Shown: positions 1-8,484 of the stretch, in pieces
Numbering within the stretch: position 1 is the first letter of the stretch
Layout: each line of letters begins with the position of its first letter
DNA from: Akkermansiaceae bacterium
Lineage (GTDB): Bacteria > Verrucomicrobiota > Verrucomicrobiia > Verrucomicrobiales > Akkermansiaceae
NCBI GenBank assembly: GCA_028822935.1
Contig: JAPKCM010000004.1
Location: forward strand, 78,001 to 142,000
DNA: 64,000 nucleotides
Direction of reading: 5' to 3'
Notes under the pieces: model-generated
The model's database searches: none
The model's input: the letters and a program-made list of their open reading frames with translations, nothing else
Told to the model about the DNA's origin: nothing
Program-made: the position numbers and the translations under genes

Positions 1-289
1 TAAAATCAAAGGAAAGATCCTGGCCGTATTGCGAGCGCAGGGAAGTAGCGAGGGACTCAGCCGTATTGGCATCGAGTGAAGCGGCGCTTTCCACCGTCAC
101 CTGCTTGGAAGCAACCTCGGCTTGAACCAGACGACGAAGAACATGAAGAATACCGCGATAGTCCCGGGGCTTCTCAGTAGCAATCTTAGTGACCGCAAGA
201 TGCAGATGCCCGTCGTTCATCTGCCCGTCCGGAGAACAGAGGCGGAAGATACTGCGAGCAGTGCTGGTGGCGACCTTGGAAGCTTTCAT
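1..289 (-). CDS. atpH: ATP synthase F1 subunit delta, partial
   Basis: The delta subunit links the F1 head to the peripheral stalk of the membrane ATP synthase. The frame starts at an ATG at 289 and stays open to the window edge, giving about 96 N-terminal residues; the C-terminus lies outside. The product (MKASKVATSTARSIFRLC...) is helix-rich, as expected for the six-helix N-terminal domain of delta. It is not a strong motif match by itself. The call rests mainly on gene order, because it directly follows atpF with 21 bases between them in the classic atpB-E-F-H order. It is co-directional with and presumably co-transcribed with the genes upstream. Confidence 0.85.
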   Translation of the reverse strand, partial: MKASKVATSTARSIFRLCSPDGQMNDGHLHLAVTKIATEKPRDYRGILHVLRRLVQAEVASKQVTVESAASLDANTAESLATSLRSQYGQDLSFDF

Positions 290-310
290 CGTCGGATTAG
301 TAAAAGAAAA

Positions 311-850
311 TTAGTTTTGGACACTCAAAAGAGCTTCCTGATTGATGCGGTCCTGATCGTCCTGTGTGAGGACCTTACCGGAAACCTGTGTCGTTGTTGC
401 AACAACAAGACGACCAAACTCCTTCTTGAGGTCGGCGGCCATCTGGACGCGCTCGGCTTTGGCAGCTTCTTGAGCCTTGGCGATGATGCCCTTGGCCTTA
501 CTGTCTGCTTCCTGAGTTTTTTGCTCACCAAGCGTGACGGCACTATCCTTGGCCTCGGTGATCATGCGCTTGGCATCAGCATTGGCCTTTTCAAGGAGAA
601 GGGCGGTGGTCTGCTCGCTCTCGGCGAGTTTCTTGGCGATCTCTTCGAGATTAGCCTCGCCGGCAGCGATGCGCTGGCGGCGCTCTTCGAGAATTCCCTG
701 AATAGGACCGAAGGCGAACTTCTTGAGCACAAAGAGCACTAAGACAAAATTGATGAGCTGAGCGATGAAGAACGGCCAGTTCACACCAAAAGTCTCTAAG
801 AACCCTTGTTGGGCTGCTTCAGTTCCGGCTACTGCGAGAATCGGGATCAT
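311..850 (-). CDS. atpF: ATP synthase F0 subunit b
   Basis: This is the peripheral-stalk b subunit, which anchors delta and the F1 head to the membrane. The 179-residue product has one N-terminal membrane helix (about residues 25-45, around WPFFIAQLINFVLVLFVL). A long, highly charged Ala/Glu/Lys-rich coiled coil runs from about residue 50 to 150, as in the family. Length is normal (about 160-180). It lies between atpE and atpH. A 90-base spacer containing a strong hairpin separates it from atpE, so its expression may be set differently from that of the c subunit. Confidence 0.95.
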   Translation of the reverse strand: MIPILAVAGTEAAQQGFLETFGVNWPFFIAQLINFVLVLFVLKKFAFGPIQGILEERRQRIAAGEANLEEIAKKLAESEQTTALLLEKANADAKRMITEAKDSAVTLGEQKTQEADSKAKGIIAKAQEAAKAERVQMAADLKKEFGRLVVATTTQVSGKVLTQDDQDRINQEALLSVQN

Positions 851-875
851 TGTGAAAGAAAAGTGAGAGTAGAGT

Positions 876-913
876 GATCAGGTGCCGTCTTTTGTGTCGA
901 ACGACACCTGATC
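876..913. other. Stem-loop between atpE and atpF
   Basis: Perfect 9-base arms (GATCAGGTG at 876-884, CACCTGATC at 905-913) continue inward, after one mismatch, with three more pairs (CGT/ACG) and a loop of about 12 bases. In the transcribed minus direction it follows the atpE stop codon and precedes atpF. No clear T-run follows, so it looks more like an mRNA processing or stabilising structure, or a leaky attenuator, than a full terminator. Such an element could help make more c subunit than b subunit from one operon; that role is inference. Confidence 0.6.
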
Positions 914-940
914 GAAGTGAAATAAACTTCCGCTAGCTAC

Positions 941-1150
<210 letters not shown>

Positions 1151-1209
1151 TTATTGTTTTTTTTCGAAAGCCCCCACGGTTTGCCTATGGTCAGACTCCA
1201 AAAGTGTTT

Positions 1210-2073
1210 TTAGTGCTCTTCTTCTCCGTGGTCACACATGAGTTTAACGAAGACTGCGCAGAGCAGCGTGAAGACCAACGCCTGAACAAGTCCGACGAGG
1301 AGTTCCATGAAGTAGAAAGGAAAAGCAGGAAGGAAGGCCAGCCACTTTGGGACAAGCCCCATGAGACCTTCGAGAGTCTGCTCACCGCCGTATATATTTC
1401 CAAAAAGACGAAAGCTAAGTGCTATTGGACGGATTAAAATTGAGAGGACTTCCAGAAAACCAACAACGAAGAACATCACAATCATTCCCACCTTCATGAA
1501 ACCGCTGAATTCGCCCTTAGGAGCGAAGATGTGAGCAAAGAAATTCTTTACGCCAATCTCAGTAAAGGACCAGTAAAGCCAGAGGCCGAAGAAAGTCAGC
1601 GACATTGCCGCGGTCATGTTCAGGTCGGCGTTTCCTCCACGAAGAAGGCCTTTAAAGTGGCCGCTCACCGGATCCGTATTGCCGATCGTGCCCACTCCAG
1701 GAATGAGACCGAGGTAGTTGACAGTTAGAATGAGAAGGAAAGTCGCTCCGAAGAACCAGAAAGTGCGCTTCACGAGATGCGTGCCCAAGATGTTTTCAAA
1801 GAAATTGTAGAGGCTTTCCACAAGCCACTCGGCGAAGTTTTGAACACCAGTGGGAACGAGCGACAATTTCTTAGTCGCAGCGCGGCAGAATAAAATAATG
1901 ATCACCGCAGCTAACCAAACCATGATCATGGAATTCGAAATCCATGAGAACATCGTCCCCTCGAAAGGAGATTCAGGATAAAGCGGCAGCTGGTGCCCAC
2001 CTGCTGCTGCTGCTGGCATAGCCGTAGCAAGAAGGAGAGCTAAGAGAGGTATAAATCTGGAAATGAAAGCCAT
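1210..2073 (-). CDS. atpB: ATP synthase F0 subunit a
   Basis: Subunit a is the membrane stator that forms the two half-channels for protons. The 287-residue product has about five to six membrane helices and the family signature SFRLFGNIYGGE, which contains the essential arginine facing the c ring. It begins with a signal-peptide-like segment (LLALLLATAMPAAAAGG), an N-terminal extension also seen in some other bacterial a subunits. It is the first gene of the visible operon; no atpI gene is recognisable upstream. The C-terminus (CDHGEEEH) is acidic and hydrophilic. Confidence 0.96.
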   Translation of the reverse strand: MAFISRFIPLLALLLATAMPAAAAGGHQLPLYPESPFEGTMFSWISNSMIMVWLAAVIIILFCRAATKKLSLVPTGVQNFAEWLVESLYNFFENILGTHLVKRTFWFFGATFLLILTVNYLGLIPGVGTIGNTDPVSGHFKGLLRGGNADLNMTAAMSLTFFGLWLYWSFTEIGVKNFFAHIFAPKGEFSGFMKVGMIVMFFVVGFLEVLSILIRPIALSFRLFGNIYGGEQTLEGLMGLVPKWLAFLPAFPFYFMELLVGLVQALVFTLLCAVFVKLMCDHGEEEH

Positions 2074-2524
2074 GTTGGTCTTGCGTTCCGCAGGAGCGAC
2101 TTGCGGGATTTAGCGAGAGGCGCGAGTTCAAGCAAGTATTCTTTGTGAAAAAAATCACAAAGTCCCTTTTTTCCCGTAGTTGTCGCATAAAACGCAATAC
2201 GCGCACGTCCTGACATCCCCCCACATTTTTCATAAATCGAGTCAACACCCCAAGGGATTGGGCAGCCACCCAATTCGCCCTAGCTTCTTTATACGAATAG
2301 GTTCTTTTCCTTCAGTCTGCTCCTCAATGGGTTCGCAATAGCGGAGCCCTTTCTGGGAAGGATCGGCGAGACTCACCACCGAAACGATCGAGATCAAATT
2401 CTTCGCTCCCGCGTCATCTCTGTCCGGGAAGCCAGAGGGCTCCCTGGGACCTGCTCTCCCGAAAGCGGTGGTAAAGTGACAGTTTCCCCTTCCCTCTCTC
2501 CCCGCCTTTTCCATAATGCGCGGG
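2074..2524. other. Intergenic region upstream of atpB
   Basis: About 450 bases between two divergent genes (atpB on minus, the ThuA-like gene on plus). No gene is supported; the open frames have no family features. It holds the TGTGA-N6-TCACA palindrome at 2141-2162 and a second 6-base-arm hairpin (ATTGGG/CCCAAT, 2257-2274). It should contain the promoters of both flanking units, but no convincing -35/-10 pair could be assigned by eye. Confidence 0.6.
2141..2162. promoter_or_regulatory. CRP/FNR-type operator-like palindrome upstream of the atp operon
   Basis: A perfect dyad with 8-base arms, CTTTGTGA and TCACAAAG, is separated by six A residues. Its core is TGTGA-N6-TCACA, identical to the half-sites and spacing recognised by CRP-family regulators. 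It lies 68-89 bases upstream of the atpB start codon, in a leader or promoter position. Binding by a CRP/FNR homologue is inference; no such regulator is encoded in the window. A simple RNA hairpin is the alternative. Confidence 0.5.
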
Positions 2525-3577
2525 ATGAAACGTCTCCTTACCTTCGCACTCGCTGCCATTTTCGGCAATCTCTCCGCTCAGGAAAAAACGCTCCACTTCG
2601 AGGGCAAGATCGGCCCAGGCAAGGGCAAGCACATCGTTCTCGTCTCGGGAGATGAAGAATACCGCTCCGAAGAAACGATGCCGATGCTGGCCAAAATCCT
2701 CGCTACCAAGCACGGCTTCGATTGCACCGTCCTCTTCTCCTGGAGCAAGGACGGAAAATACATCGACCCCAACAACTCCGCCGGAGTCATCGGCTGGGAC
2801 AAGCTCGATTCAGCCGACCTCATCATCGTGGGCACCCGGATGCGCAAGATCGCTGATGAAGCGGACCGCGCGCACATGACCAAATATCTCAACGCTGGAA
2901 AACCCGTCATTGGCTACCGCACTTCCACCCACGCCTTCATTGGCAATGAAAAGTTTGGCACCATCAGCCTCAATGACTGGGGCCTCAAGATTGTCGGCGA
3001 ACGGTGGGTGAATCACCACGGACAACACAAAGGAGAAGGAGCCCGCGGGGTCATCGAAAAAGGCCAGGAAAAGCACCCTATTTTGAATTCCGTGAGCGAC
3101 ATCTTCGCGCCCTCCGACGTCTACGGCGTGAAGAACCTCACTGAAAAAGACACCGTTCTTCTCCGCGGCCAAGTCACCAAGACTCTCGCCCCCGATTCCC
3201 CTCCAACTGAAGGGAAGAAAAATGACCCCACAATGGCGCTTGCGTGGCTCCACACTTACACCGCTCCCAATGGAGAAGCCACAGGCACCTCCCTCTGCAC
3301 CACCGCAGGTGCCTCGGTCGATTTCCTCAGCGAAGATCTCCGACGTCTCGTCGTGAACGGCACCTACCACCTGCTCGGACTCGAAGTCCCCGCAGAAGCG
3401 GACGTCAATTACATCGACCCCTTCTACCCCAGCTTCTACGGATTCTGGAGTGGCGGAAATGCTAAGATCTGGCAAAAGCGGGCCTTGGTCGCCGAAGACT
3501 TTGGCTTGGGTAAAGTGACCGAGACGCACGATCCAAAAGGAACTCCCGAGTGGCCTCATCGCCCTGAGAGAAAGTAA
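2525..3577 (+). CDS. Exported ThuA-like domain protein
   Basis: The protein has a signal peptide (MKRLLTFALAAIFGNLSAQ) followed by a ThuA-like domain, a class I glutamine-amidotransferase-like fold found in trehalose-utilisation proteins and common in secreted proteins of Verrucomicrobia and Planctomycetes. Visible family features are HIVLVSGDEEYRSEE near the N-terminus, ADLIIVGTRMRK, GKPVIGYRTSTHAF and the ...ILNSVSDIF...DVYGV strand region. The function of exported versions is not established; a sugar-related role is usual. The ATG at 2525 is preferred over the one at 2516 because it begins the signal peptide. The stop overlaps the next start (TAATG), so the two are translationally coupled. 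Confidence 0.8.
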   Translation: MKRLLTFALAAIFGNLSAQEKTLHFEGKIGPGKGKHIVLVSGDEEYRSEETMPMLAKILATKHGFDCTVLFSWSKDGKYIDPNNSAGVIGWDKLDSADLIIVGTRMRKIADEADRAHMTKYLNAGKPVIGYRTSTHAFIGNEKFGTISLNDWGLKIVGERWVNHHGQHKGEGARGVIEKGQEKHPILNSVSDIFAPSDVYGVKNLTEKDTVLLRGQVTKTLAPDSPPTEGKKNDPTMALAWLHTYTAPNGEATGTSLCTTAGASVDFLSEDLRRLVVNGTYHLLGLEVPAEADVNYIDPFYPSFYGFWSGGNAKIWQKRALVAEDFGLGKVTETHDPKGTPEWPHRPERK

Positions 3578-4308
3578 TGAATTGGCACCATTTCCTTGCC
3601 GAATGGCAAAACGAAGCCAACGCGCAGGGATTCCAAGTCAACTTACTTTTAGAAAAAGAGGGCTACCCCATCTTGGCCTGCACCAAGGGCTCCCAGGACC
3701 TGCCTTCAATCTACCTTTCCTCGGGCGTCCATGGCGATGAACCCTCGGGACCCTGGGCGCTTCTTGGGCTTTTAAAAGAGGGCTTCTTCGACAAGCGCGC
3801 CCGCTGGATGATCTGCCCGATCCTAAATCCCTTCGGACTGGAACACGGCACGCGGGAAAACTCCGAAGGCATCGACCTCAACCGCGACTACCTCATGTGC
3901 CAGGCGCCCGAGGTCTGCGCCCACATTAAGTGGCTGGAAGCTCAACCAACACCCGTGCTCTTTCTTTCCCTGCACGAAGATTGGGAAAGCAGCGGATTCT
4001 ATTACTACGAAATCAACACCGGCGCGACAGCGCCCTCCTACGAAGAGATGCTCACCGCTGCAGGTCCCTTTTTCCCACCGGAACCCGAAAAGGAGATTGA
4101 CGACCACCCTGTAACAAAGCCCGGCTGGATTTTCCATCCTGATTCTCCTGATATCCCCGAGGGTTGGCCCGAGGCCATCTACCTTTCACGACAAGGTTGC
4201 CCACTCTCCCTGACCTTCGAAACCCCCAGCAGCATGGCGCTCAACGACCGAATCTCCTGCCACCAAGCCGTAGTGCGCTGCTCAGTAAGAAAACAGCTGA
4301 AGTTATAA
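3577..4308 (+). CDS. M14-family zinc carboxypeptidase-like protein
   Basis: The 243-residue cytoplasmic protein has the layout of the M14 / succinylglutamate-desuccinylase superfamily. Zinc ligands H52 and E55 lie in GVHGDEPSG and H133 in SLHED. The substrate-binding Asn-Arg pair is N102/R103 (DLNRDY). A candidate catalytic glutamate is E215 in TFETPSS. It has no signal peptide. It may release small amino-acid or peptide amides; the substrate cannot be read from the sequence. It overlaps the ThuA-like gene by one base, which suggests linked expression, although that partner is exported and this one is not. Confidence 0.75.
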   Translation: MNWHHFLAEWQNEANAQGFQVNLLLEKEGYPILACTKGSQDLPSIYLSSGVHGDEPSGPWALLGLLKEGFFDKRARWMICPILNPFGLEHGTRENSEGIDLNRDYLMCQAPEVCAHIKWLEAQPTPVLFLSLHEDWESSGFYYYEINTGATAPSYEEMLTAAGPFFPPEPEKEIDDHPVTKPGWIFHPDSPDIPEGWPEAIYLSRQGCPLSLTFETPSSMALNDRISCHQAVVRCSVRKQLKL

Positions 4309-4362
4309 TATCCCCACGGTTCTATACTTGCGCAAAAGGGTCTTTGAGGAGATTCTTGGACC

Positions 4363-4884
4363 ATGGAAACCGAAGAAAATCTTGTTTGGAAAGGTCGCTC
4401 GAGTCAGATCATCAACTTCGTGCCTTTTGTCATTTCGCTACTGATTACGGCAATCTTCATTGTCCTAGCGTTCTTCTTCTCCCCTTTCATTGCGATCGGA
4501 GCCCTTATTCCGCTCGCTTATGCCGGTTGGATCTGGCTGAACACTAGAGTGAAAATCTTCGAATTTACCACGGAAAGACTACGTATCTACAAGGGCGTTT
4601 TTAATCAGGAAATTAACGAAGTGGAACTTTACCGGGTCAAGGACACCACGACCCAGAAGCCCTTCTGGATCCGCTTGTTCGGCCTCTCCACTCTGATCAT
4701 CGACACCTCTGACCGCTCCAGCCCCACCGTGAAAATCGCCGCAGTAAGAAATGGCAGCGATATCCGTGAAAAACTACGTGCGCAGGTTGAGATCCTTCGT
4801 GATCGCAAGCGCGTCCGTGAAGTCGACTTCGAGGGCAGCGGTGCCGACGACATGGGGGATATTGATGATTTTGACATGGCCTAA
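4363..4884 (+). CDS. Bacterial PH-domain membrane protein
   Basis: The 173-residue protein has an N-terminal pair of membrane helices (about residues 18-58) followed by a PH-like beta domain of the YdbS/YdbT (bPH2) type. The signature runs from FTTERLRIYKGVF through EVELYRVKDTTTQKPFWIRLFG to STLIIDTSD. The C-terminus is acidic (DDMGDIDDFDMA). Proteins of this type sit on the inner membrane; their ligands are mostly unknown. It follows the peptidase gene after 54 bases. Confidence 0.8.
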   Translation: METEENLVWKGRSSQIINFVPFVISLLITAIFIVLAFFFSPFIAIGALIPLAYAGWIWLNTRVKIFEFTTERLRIYKGVFNQEINEVELYRVKDTTTQKPFWIRLFGLSTLIIDTSDRSSPTVKIAAVRNGSDIREKLRAQVEILRDRKRVREVDFEGSGADDMGDIDDFDMA

Positions 4885-4911
4885 ACGCCCAAGCTGTCCT
4901 AGTGTCTCGCC

Positions 4912-5475
4912 ATGCAAAAATGGCTCCCCCTGATCCTCTTCGTCATCATTCTCGGGGCGACCCGTATCTTGGGCGCGATTACTCCTGATGACCTTCCGAA
5001 CTTGCAGCCTTTCGGCGCGCTCTTTTTCTGCGGGATGGCATTTTTTGGAGTGAAGTGGCTCTGGGCTCCTGCGCTTGCTTGGTTCCTGACTTATCCGCTG
5101 ACAAGTGCGCTGAATGGCTCCGACTGGAGCGCGCAACTCCTGGTGCCGGTAGTGGGATTTATCGCCATCGTCGCGTTCGCAAAATTCTTTAAAGGAAAGT
5201 CGTTAGGAAAGATCTTCTTCGGCTCGCTCGGTGCAGCGCTTGTCTTTTACCTGCTGACAAACACCCTAAGCTGGGTTCTCGATCCTGGCTACGCGAAGTC
5301 GCTTGGAGGCTGGAGCCAGGCACTCTTCACCGGACTTCCCGGCTTCCCACCGACTTGGACCTTTTTGCGCAACTCGCTGATCTCGCAAGCCGTCTTCACG
5401 GGCGCGTTCATGCTGGCCCACGCCAACCTGCCCGCTCTCTTGCCCCAAAAATTGGAGCAGGCCAGCGGAGCTTAG
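4912..5475 (+). CDS. Small multi-pass membrane protein (DUF6580-like)
   Basis: The 187-residue protein has about five hydrophobic segments and starts directly with one (MQKWLPLILFVIILGATRILG). The pattern of an early Asn/Pro-rich loop (NLQPFGAL), a TYPLTSALNG loop and a C-terminal RNSLISQAVFTGAFMLAHA helix resembles the DUF6580 family of putative ECF-transporter-like S-component membrane proteins. That assignment is from memory of the pattern and is moderate. It follows the PH-domain gene by 27 bases, so the two may be co-transcribed. Confidence 0.6.
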   Translation: MQKWLPLILFVIILGATRILGAITPDDLPNLQPFGALFFCGMAFFGVKWLWAPALAWFLTYPLTSALNGSDWSAQLLVPVVGFIAIVAFAKFFKGKSLGKIFFGSLGAALVFYLLTNTLSWVLDPGYAKSLGGWSQALFTGLPGFPPTWTFLRNSLISQAVFTGAFMLAHANLPALLPQKLEQASGA

Positions 5476-6000
5476 CGCTTAAGGACTCGACGCTCTGCTT
5501 GTTCCTCCTTCAGTGGTCACCGAAACCGTCGAAGCCTTTTAAGGGCTTGGTTCTCGAAGACTCCTGACTCCACTCGATGAGACCCCAAATAGCCGCGACC
5601 AAGACAATCCTTGGCATGGCGGGAAGGAGGGCTGCGATCTCGGGTGATTAATCTCCCTCTTGAAACGCCTTGTTAACGTCAGCGGATCGCGACGGCCTTT
5701 CCGGCAGAAGAAGGGTCGTATTTCTCGTCGGAGAACGAACTGATCAACAGCTATTCCCACACCAAGAAGGACACGTGGTTCAGTGCCTGCTGAGGCAAGA
5801 TGGTGTGCTCGACTCTCGCAATGGCGATTGCTCAGCGTTTGCCATTTCTCCATGACATTTTCCTCAGGCGCCTCACCGCTCTAGGTGACTAGCCCGGAAT
5901 TGAATCACTACATCTTGGGTCTCCCTTGTGTAGGGACCCTGACCCTGGAAGTCCGAGAAACTCCTCGCCACTGCCCGGTAAATATGGGACGGTTTTTGCC
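5476..6000. other. Gene-free stretch, possibly decayed
   Basis: About 525 bases with no supported gene. Plus-strand reading around 5690-5890 gives protein-like composition broken by stop codons (for example ...HTKKDTWFSAC, stop, GKMVCSTLAMAIAQ...), which may be a decayed coding remnant. It could not be tied to any family. An imperfect hairpin lies at about 5920-5942. The leader of the following secreted-protein gene must lie at its right end. Confidence 0.35.
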
Positions 6001-8484
6001 ATGAATAACTGTTGGTTTATCGTGATTATTCTATTGTCCACCCACGCTCCCGCCGAGGCGCAGCTGGTGTTCGATTTTGAGGATGGCACAACTCAGGGTT
6101 GGACGACCGTATTATCTGATCCGGACATCCCACATGCCTTTACGCCCACGAACGAATCGACTGAGAATGGGACCGCGTTTCCGGTTCCATCCGGTGGAGA
6201 CTATCAGGTATTGGGACTGGAGTTTGAGAATCTTGATGGAGGGAATACCCGAGATGGCGATCACAAGACGATGCTGGCGCGATCTCCCGAGTTCATTCTT
6301 GAGGCTGGAGACCTTTCTATTGCGATTGTCGGCGGAGATGCCCACGGCGCGCTGCCCGCTAAACCTTCTGACCTCGCGGAGTCGACCGATGCCGCGGAAG
6401 GTGTCAAGGCGATGGGATTCGGGCTGCGCCGAGTAAGTGACGATAGTTACGTGGTGACGGGCGCACGGAGTAGCAATGATGATCTTTATCAGGCGATCGT
6501 GGTCACTGCAGCAGAACTGGCAGGCTTTGTGAGCGATTCTGAGACGTATACGGTCGATGTCTTCGATTCGTCGTCTGGCGGATGGGGTTGGATCGGTTTT
6601 GATAGTGTGACGGTTCCCGGTTCCTTAGTGCAATCGACCGAACTGGTGTTTGATTTTGAAGATGGCACCACGCAGGGCTGGACGACGGTGCTTTCGGATC
6701 CTCTTCTTCCGCATGAGTTCAAGCCGACCAATGAATCGTCTGAGAATGGCTCGGCGTTTCCAGTGCCTGCCAGCGGTGACTACCAGGTGCTTGGCCTTGA
6801 ATTCGAGAATGCCGATGGGGGCAATACCCGAGATGGTGCACACAAGAGTCTCTTGATGCGATCGCCGGAATTCTTCCTCGCGGATGGTGACTTTGCCATC
6901 TCCATCGTCGGAGGGGATGCGCATGGCGCATTGCCAACCAGTTCTGCGGAAGTCGCAGAGACAACGGATGCGGCTGAAGGTGTGAAGGCGATGGGCTTTG
7001 GGGTGCGCCGGGTCAGTGATGACAGCTATGTTGTCACGGGAGCACGCAGCACGAATGACGACATTTATCAAGAGATCGTCGTGGCGGCAGCCGATCTGGC
7101 AGAGCACATCAGTGCCACTGAAAAATACACGGTGGATGTCTTTGATTCGGTGTCCGGTGGTTGGGGCTGGATTGGCTTCGATAATGTGAAGTTGTCAGGG
7201 ACGCTGGTGGATCCGATTGTGGTTGTGGGTCCTGACTTCGTAGACACTGATAATGATCAGATGGACGATGCTTGGGAAACCACCCACACGCTCAACGTAG
7301 GGGAAGATGATTCCGCCGAAGATCACGACAATGACGGATTGACCAATCTTCAAGAATTTGAACTGCGGACATTCCCACGTGAGTCGGATACCGATCAGGA
7401 TGGTTTGAAGGACGGGGTTGAGACCAAGACGGGTATCTATGTGAGCCAGTCCGATACCGGCTCCCATCCTCTCCGTCCTGACACGGACTTCGACGGACTG
7501 ACGGATGGTGTCGAAAATCCAGATATTGCCTACGATCCTGGCAGTCCGAGAGCACGACCAGGAACGTCGCCCGTAAATCCTGACACCGATAGCGATGGTG
7601 GTTTAGACGGATTGGAAGTAGGCGGTGGAACCAACCCCACCGTCGCCGGGCCATTGCCTTCCGCCGTGGAAGCAGGAGGAGTGTTCCAAACCACTCATAT
7701 CTGGACCAACGATGCTCTTGAAATTGCAGGTTTATTCACTGTCGAGGAAGTGCTGAGTAATCCTGATCAGGCTGGGTTTGTGAGCATCGAGGCTGAGACG
7801 CCCTTCATCCATTTTCACGATAACGCGGTGCCACCCGTGTTTGCCGCCTCTTCACGGCCGTACCCGCTCTGGGATAACGACACCGATGGTTTTGGGAATC
7901 GTGACAATTTCCTCATCCGATCCGTCGGTCAGATCAACATTCGCAACGCCGGTTTAACGACATTTGTGTGCAACAGCGACGATGGCTTCCAGATATCGAT
8001 CGATGGAGATCTTGTTGGCGAGGCTGAGAATCGTGGCCGGAATTCAAGCAGCATCATCGATGTATCGTTGTCTGCAGGTGTTCATGATTTTGAGTTCCTG
8101 CATTGGGAGCATACCGGGGATGCCGGAGTTTCCCTATTGATCTATCGTGGAATTGGCGAGGCACCTGACTACGCATTCACGGCGAGGCGGGAGCCGGAAA
8201 CGAATCCGATCGAGGCCTACTGGGAAGTGCTGGGTGCCTTCCGCGGCAAGTCGGTGCCACTCGTGATTACCGACATCATTTACAATACTGGCGCTACCCC
8301 ATCGGTTGATGTGACGTGGTTGTCTCAGGCTGGTGACTCATTCATTATCGAGACCAGCGCCGACTTGGAAGAATGGGAAGAAGTGACGGACGCGTATCCG
8401 AGCGGTGGGGATTCGACTTCGTTTAACCTTCCGCTCAATAATCCTGTGCCAGCGAAACGCTATATTCGTGTGCTTAAGGAATGA
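6001..8484 (+). CDS. Large secreted protein: tandem duplicated domain, calcium-type repeats, PA14-like domain
   Basis: The 827-residue exported protein starts at the ATG at 6001, which begins the signal peptide MNNCWFIVIILLSTHAPAEAQ; an in-frame ATG at 5926 would bury it. Two near-identical units of about 190 residues follow (from LVFDFEDGTTQGW), resembling carbohydrate-binding jelly-roll modules. Next come Asp-rich thrombospondin-3/EF-type repeats (DTDNDQMDD, DHDNDGLTN, DTDQDGLKDG, DTDFDGLTDG, DTDSDGG) likely to bind calcium. A PA14-like module follows (around CNSDDGFQISIDG and HDFEFLHWEHTGDAG). The tail resembles the C-terminal beta domain common in Verrucomicrobia exoproteins (FIIETSADLEEWEEV). 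The stop overlaps the next start (ATGA). It is probably a surface or extracellular glycan-binding protein; the substrate is unknown. Confidence 0.75.
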   Translation: MNNCWFIVIILLSTHAPAEAQLVFDFEDGTTQGWTTVLSDPDIPHAFTPTNESTENGTAFPVPSGGDYQVLGLEFENLDGGNTRDGDHKTMLARSPEFILEAGDLSIAIVGGDAHGALPAKPSDLAESTDAAEGVKAMGFGLRRVSDDSYVVTGARSSNDDLYQAIVVTAAELAGFVSDSETYTVDVFDSSSGGWGWIGFDSVTVPGSLVQSTELVFDFEDGTTQGWTTVLSDPLLPHEFKPTNESSENGSAFPVPASGDYQVLGLEFENADGGNTRDGAHKSLLMRSPEFFLADGDFAISIVGGDAHGALPTSSAEVAETTDAAEGVKAMGFGVRRVSDDSYVVTGARSTNDDIYQEIVVAAADLAEHISATEKYTVDVFDSVSGGWGWIGFDNVKLSGTLVDPIVVVGPDFVDTDNDQMDDAWETTHTLNVGEDDSAEDHDNDGLTNLQEFELRTFPRESDTDQDGLKDGVETKTGIYVSQSDTGSHPLRPDTDFDGLTDGVENPDIAYDPGSPRARPGTSPVNPDTDSDGGLDGLEVGGGTNPTVAGPLPSAVEAGGVFQTTHIWTNDALEIAGLFTVEEVLSNPDQAGFVSIEAETPFIHFHDNAVPPVFAASSRPYPLWDNDTDGFGNRDNFLIRSVGQINIRNAGLTTFVCNSDDGFQISIDGDLVGEAENRGRNSSSIIDVSLSAGVHDFEFLHWEHTGDAGVSLLIYRGIGEAPDYAFTARREPETNPIEAYWEVLGAFRGKSVPLVITDIIYNTGATPSVDVTWLSQAGDSFIIETSADLEEWEEVTDAYPSGGDSTSFNLPLNNPVPAKRYIRVLKE
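6064..6642 (+). repeat. Internal duplication, copy 1
   Basis: First of two head-to-tail units of 193 codons within the secreted-protein gene. Both begin LVFDFEDGTTQGWTTVLSDP and share GDYQVLGLEFEN, IVGGDAHGALP, RRVSDDSYVVTGARS and GGWGWIGFD. Divergence is clear at DNA level, mostly at third positions, so the duplication is not recent. Confidence 0.85.
6643..7221 (+). repeat. Internal duplication, copy 2
   Basis: Second unit of the same 193-codon duplication, ending just before the Asp-rich calcium-type repeats. It keeps all the blocks named for copy 1. Confidence 0.85.

Noticed and set aside
2242..2713. Overlapping minus-strand frames upstream of atpB that could have been atpI
   Set aside because: No membrane helices or AtpI motifs; part of them is antisense to the ThuA-like gene.
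5539..5853. Minus-strand 104-codon frame in the gap before the secreted-protein gene
   Set aside because: Arg/Ser/Pro-rich shadow-type composition and no recognisable domain or signal peptide.
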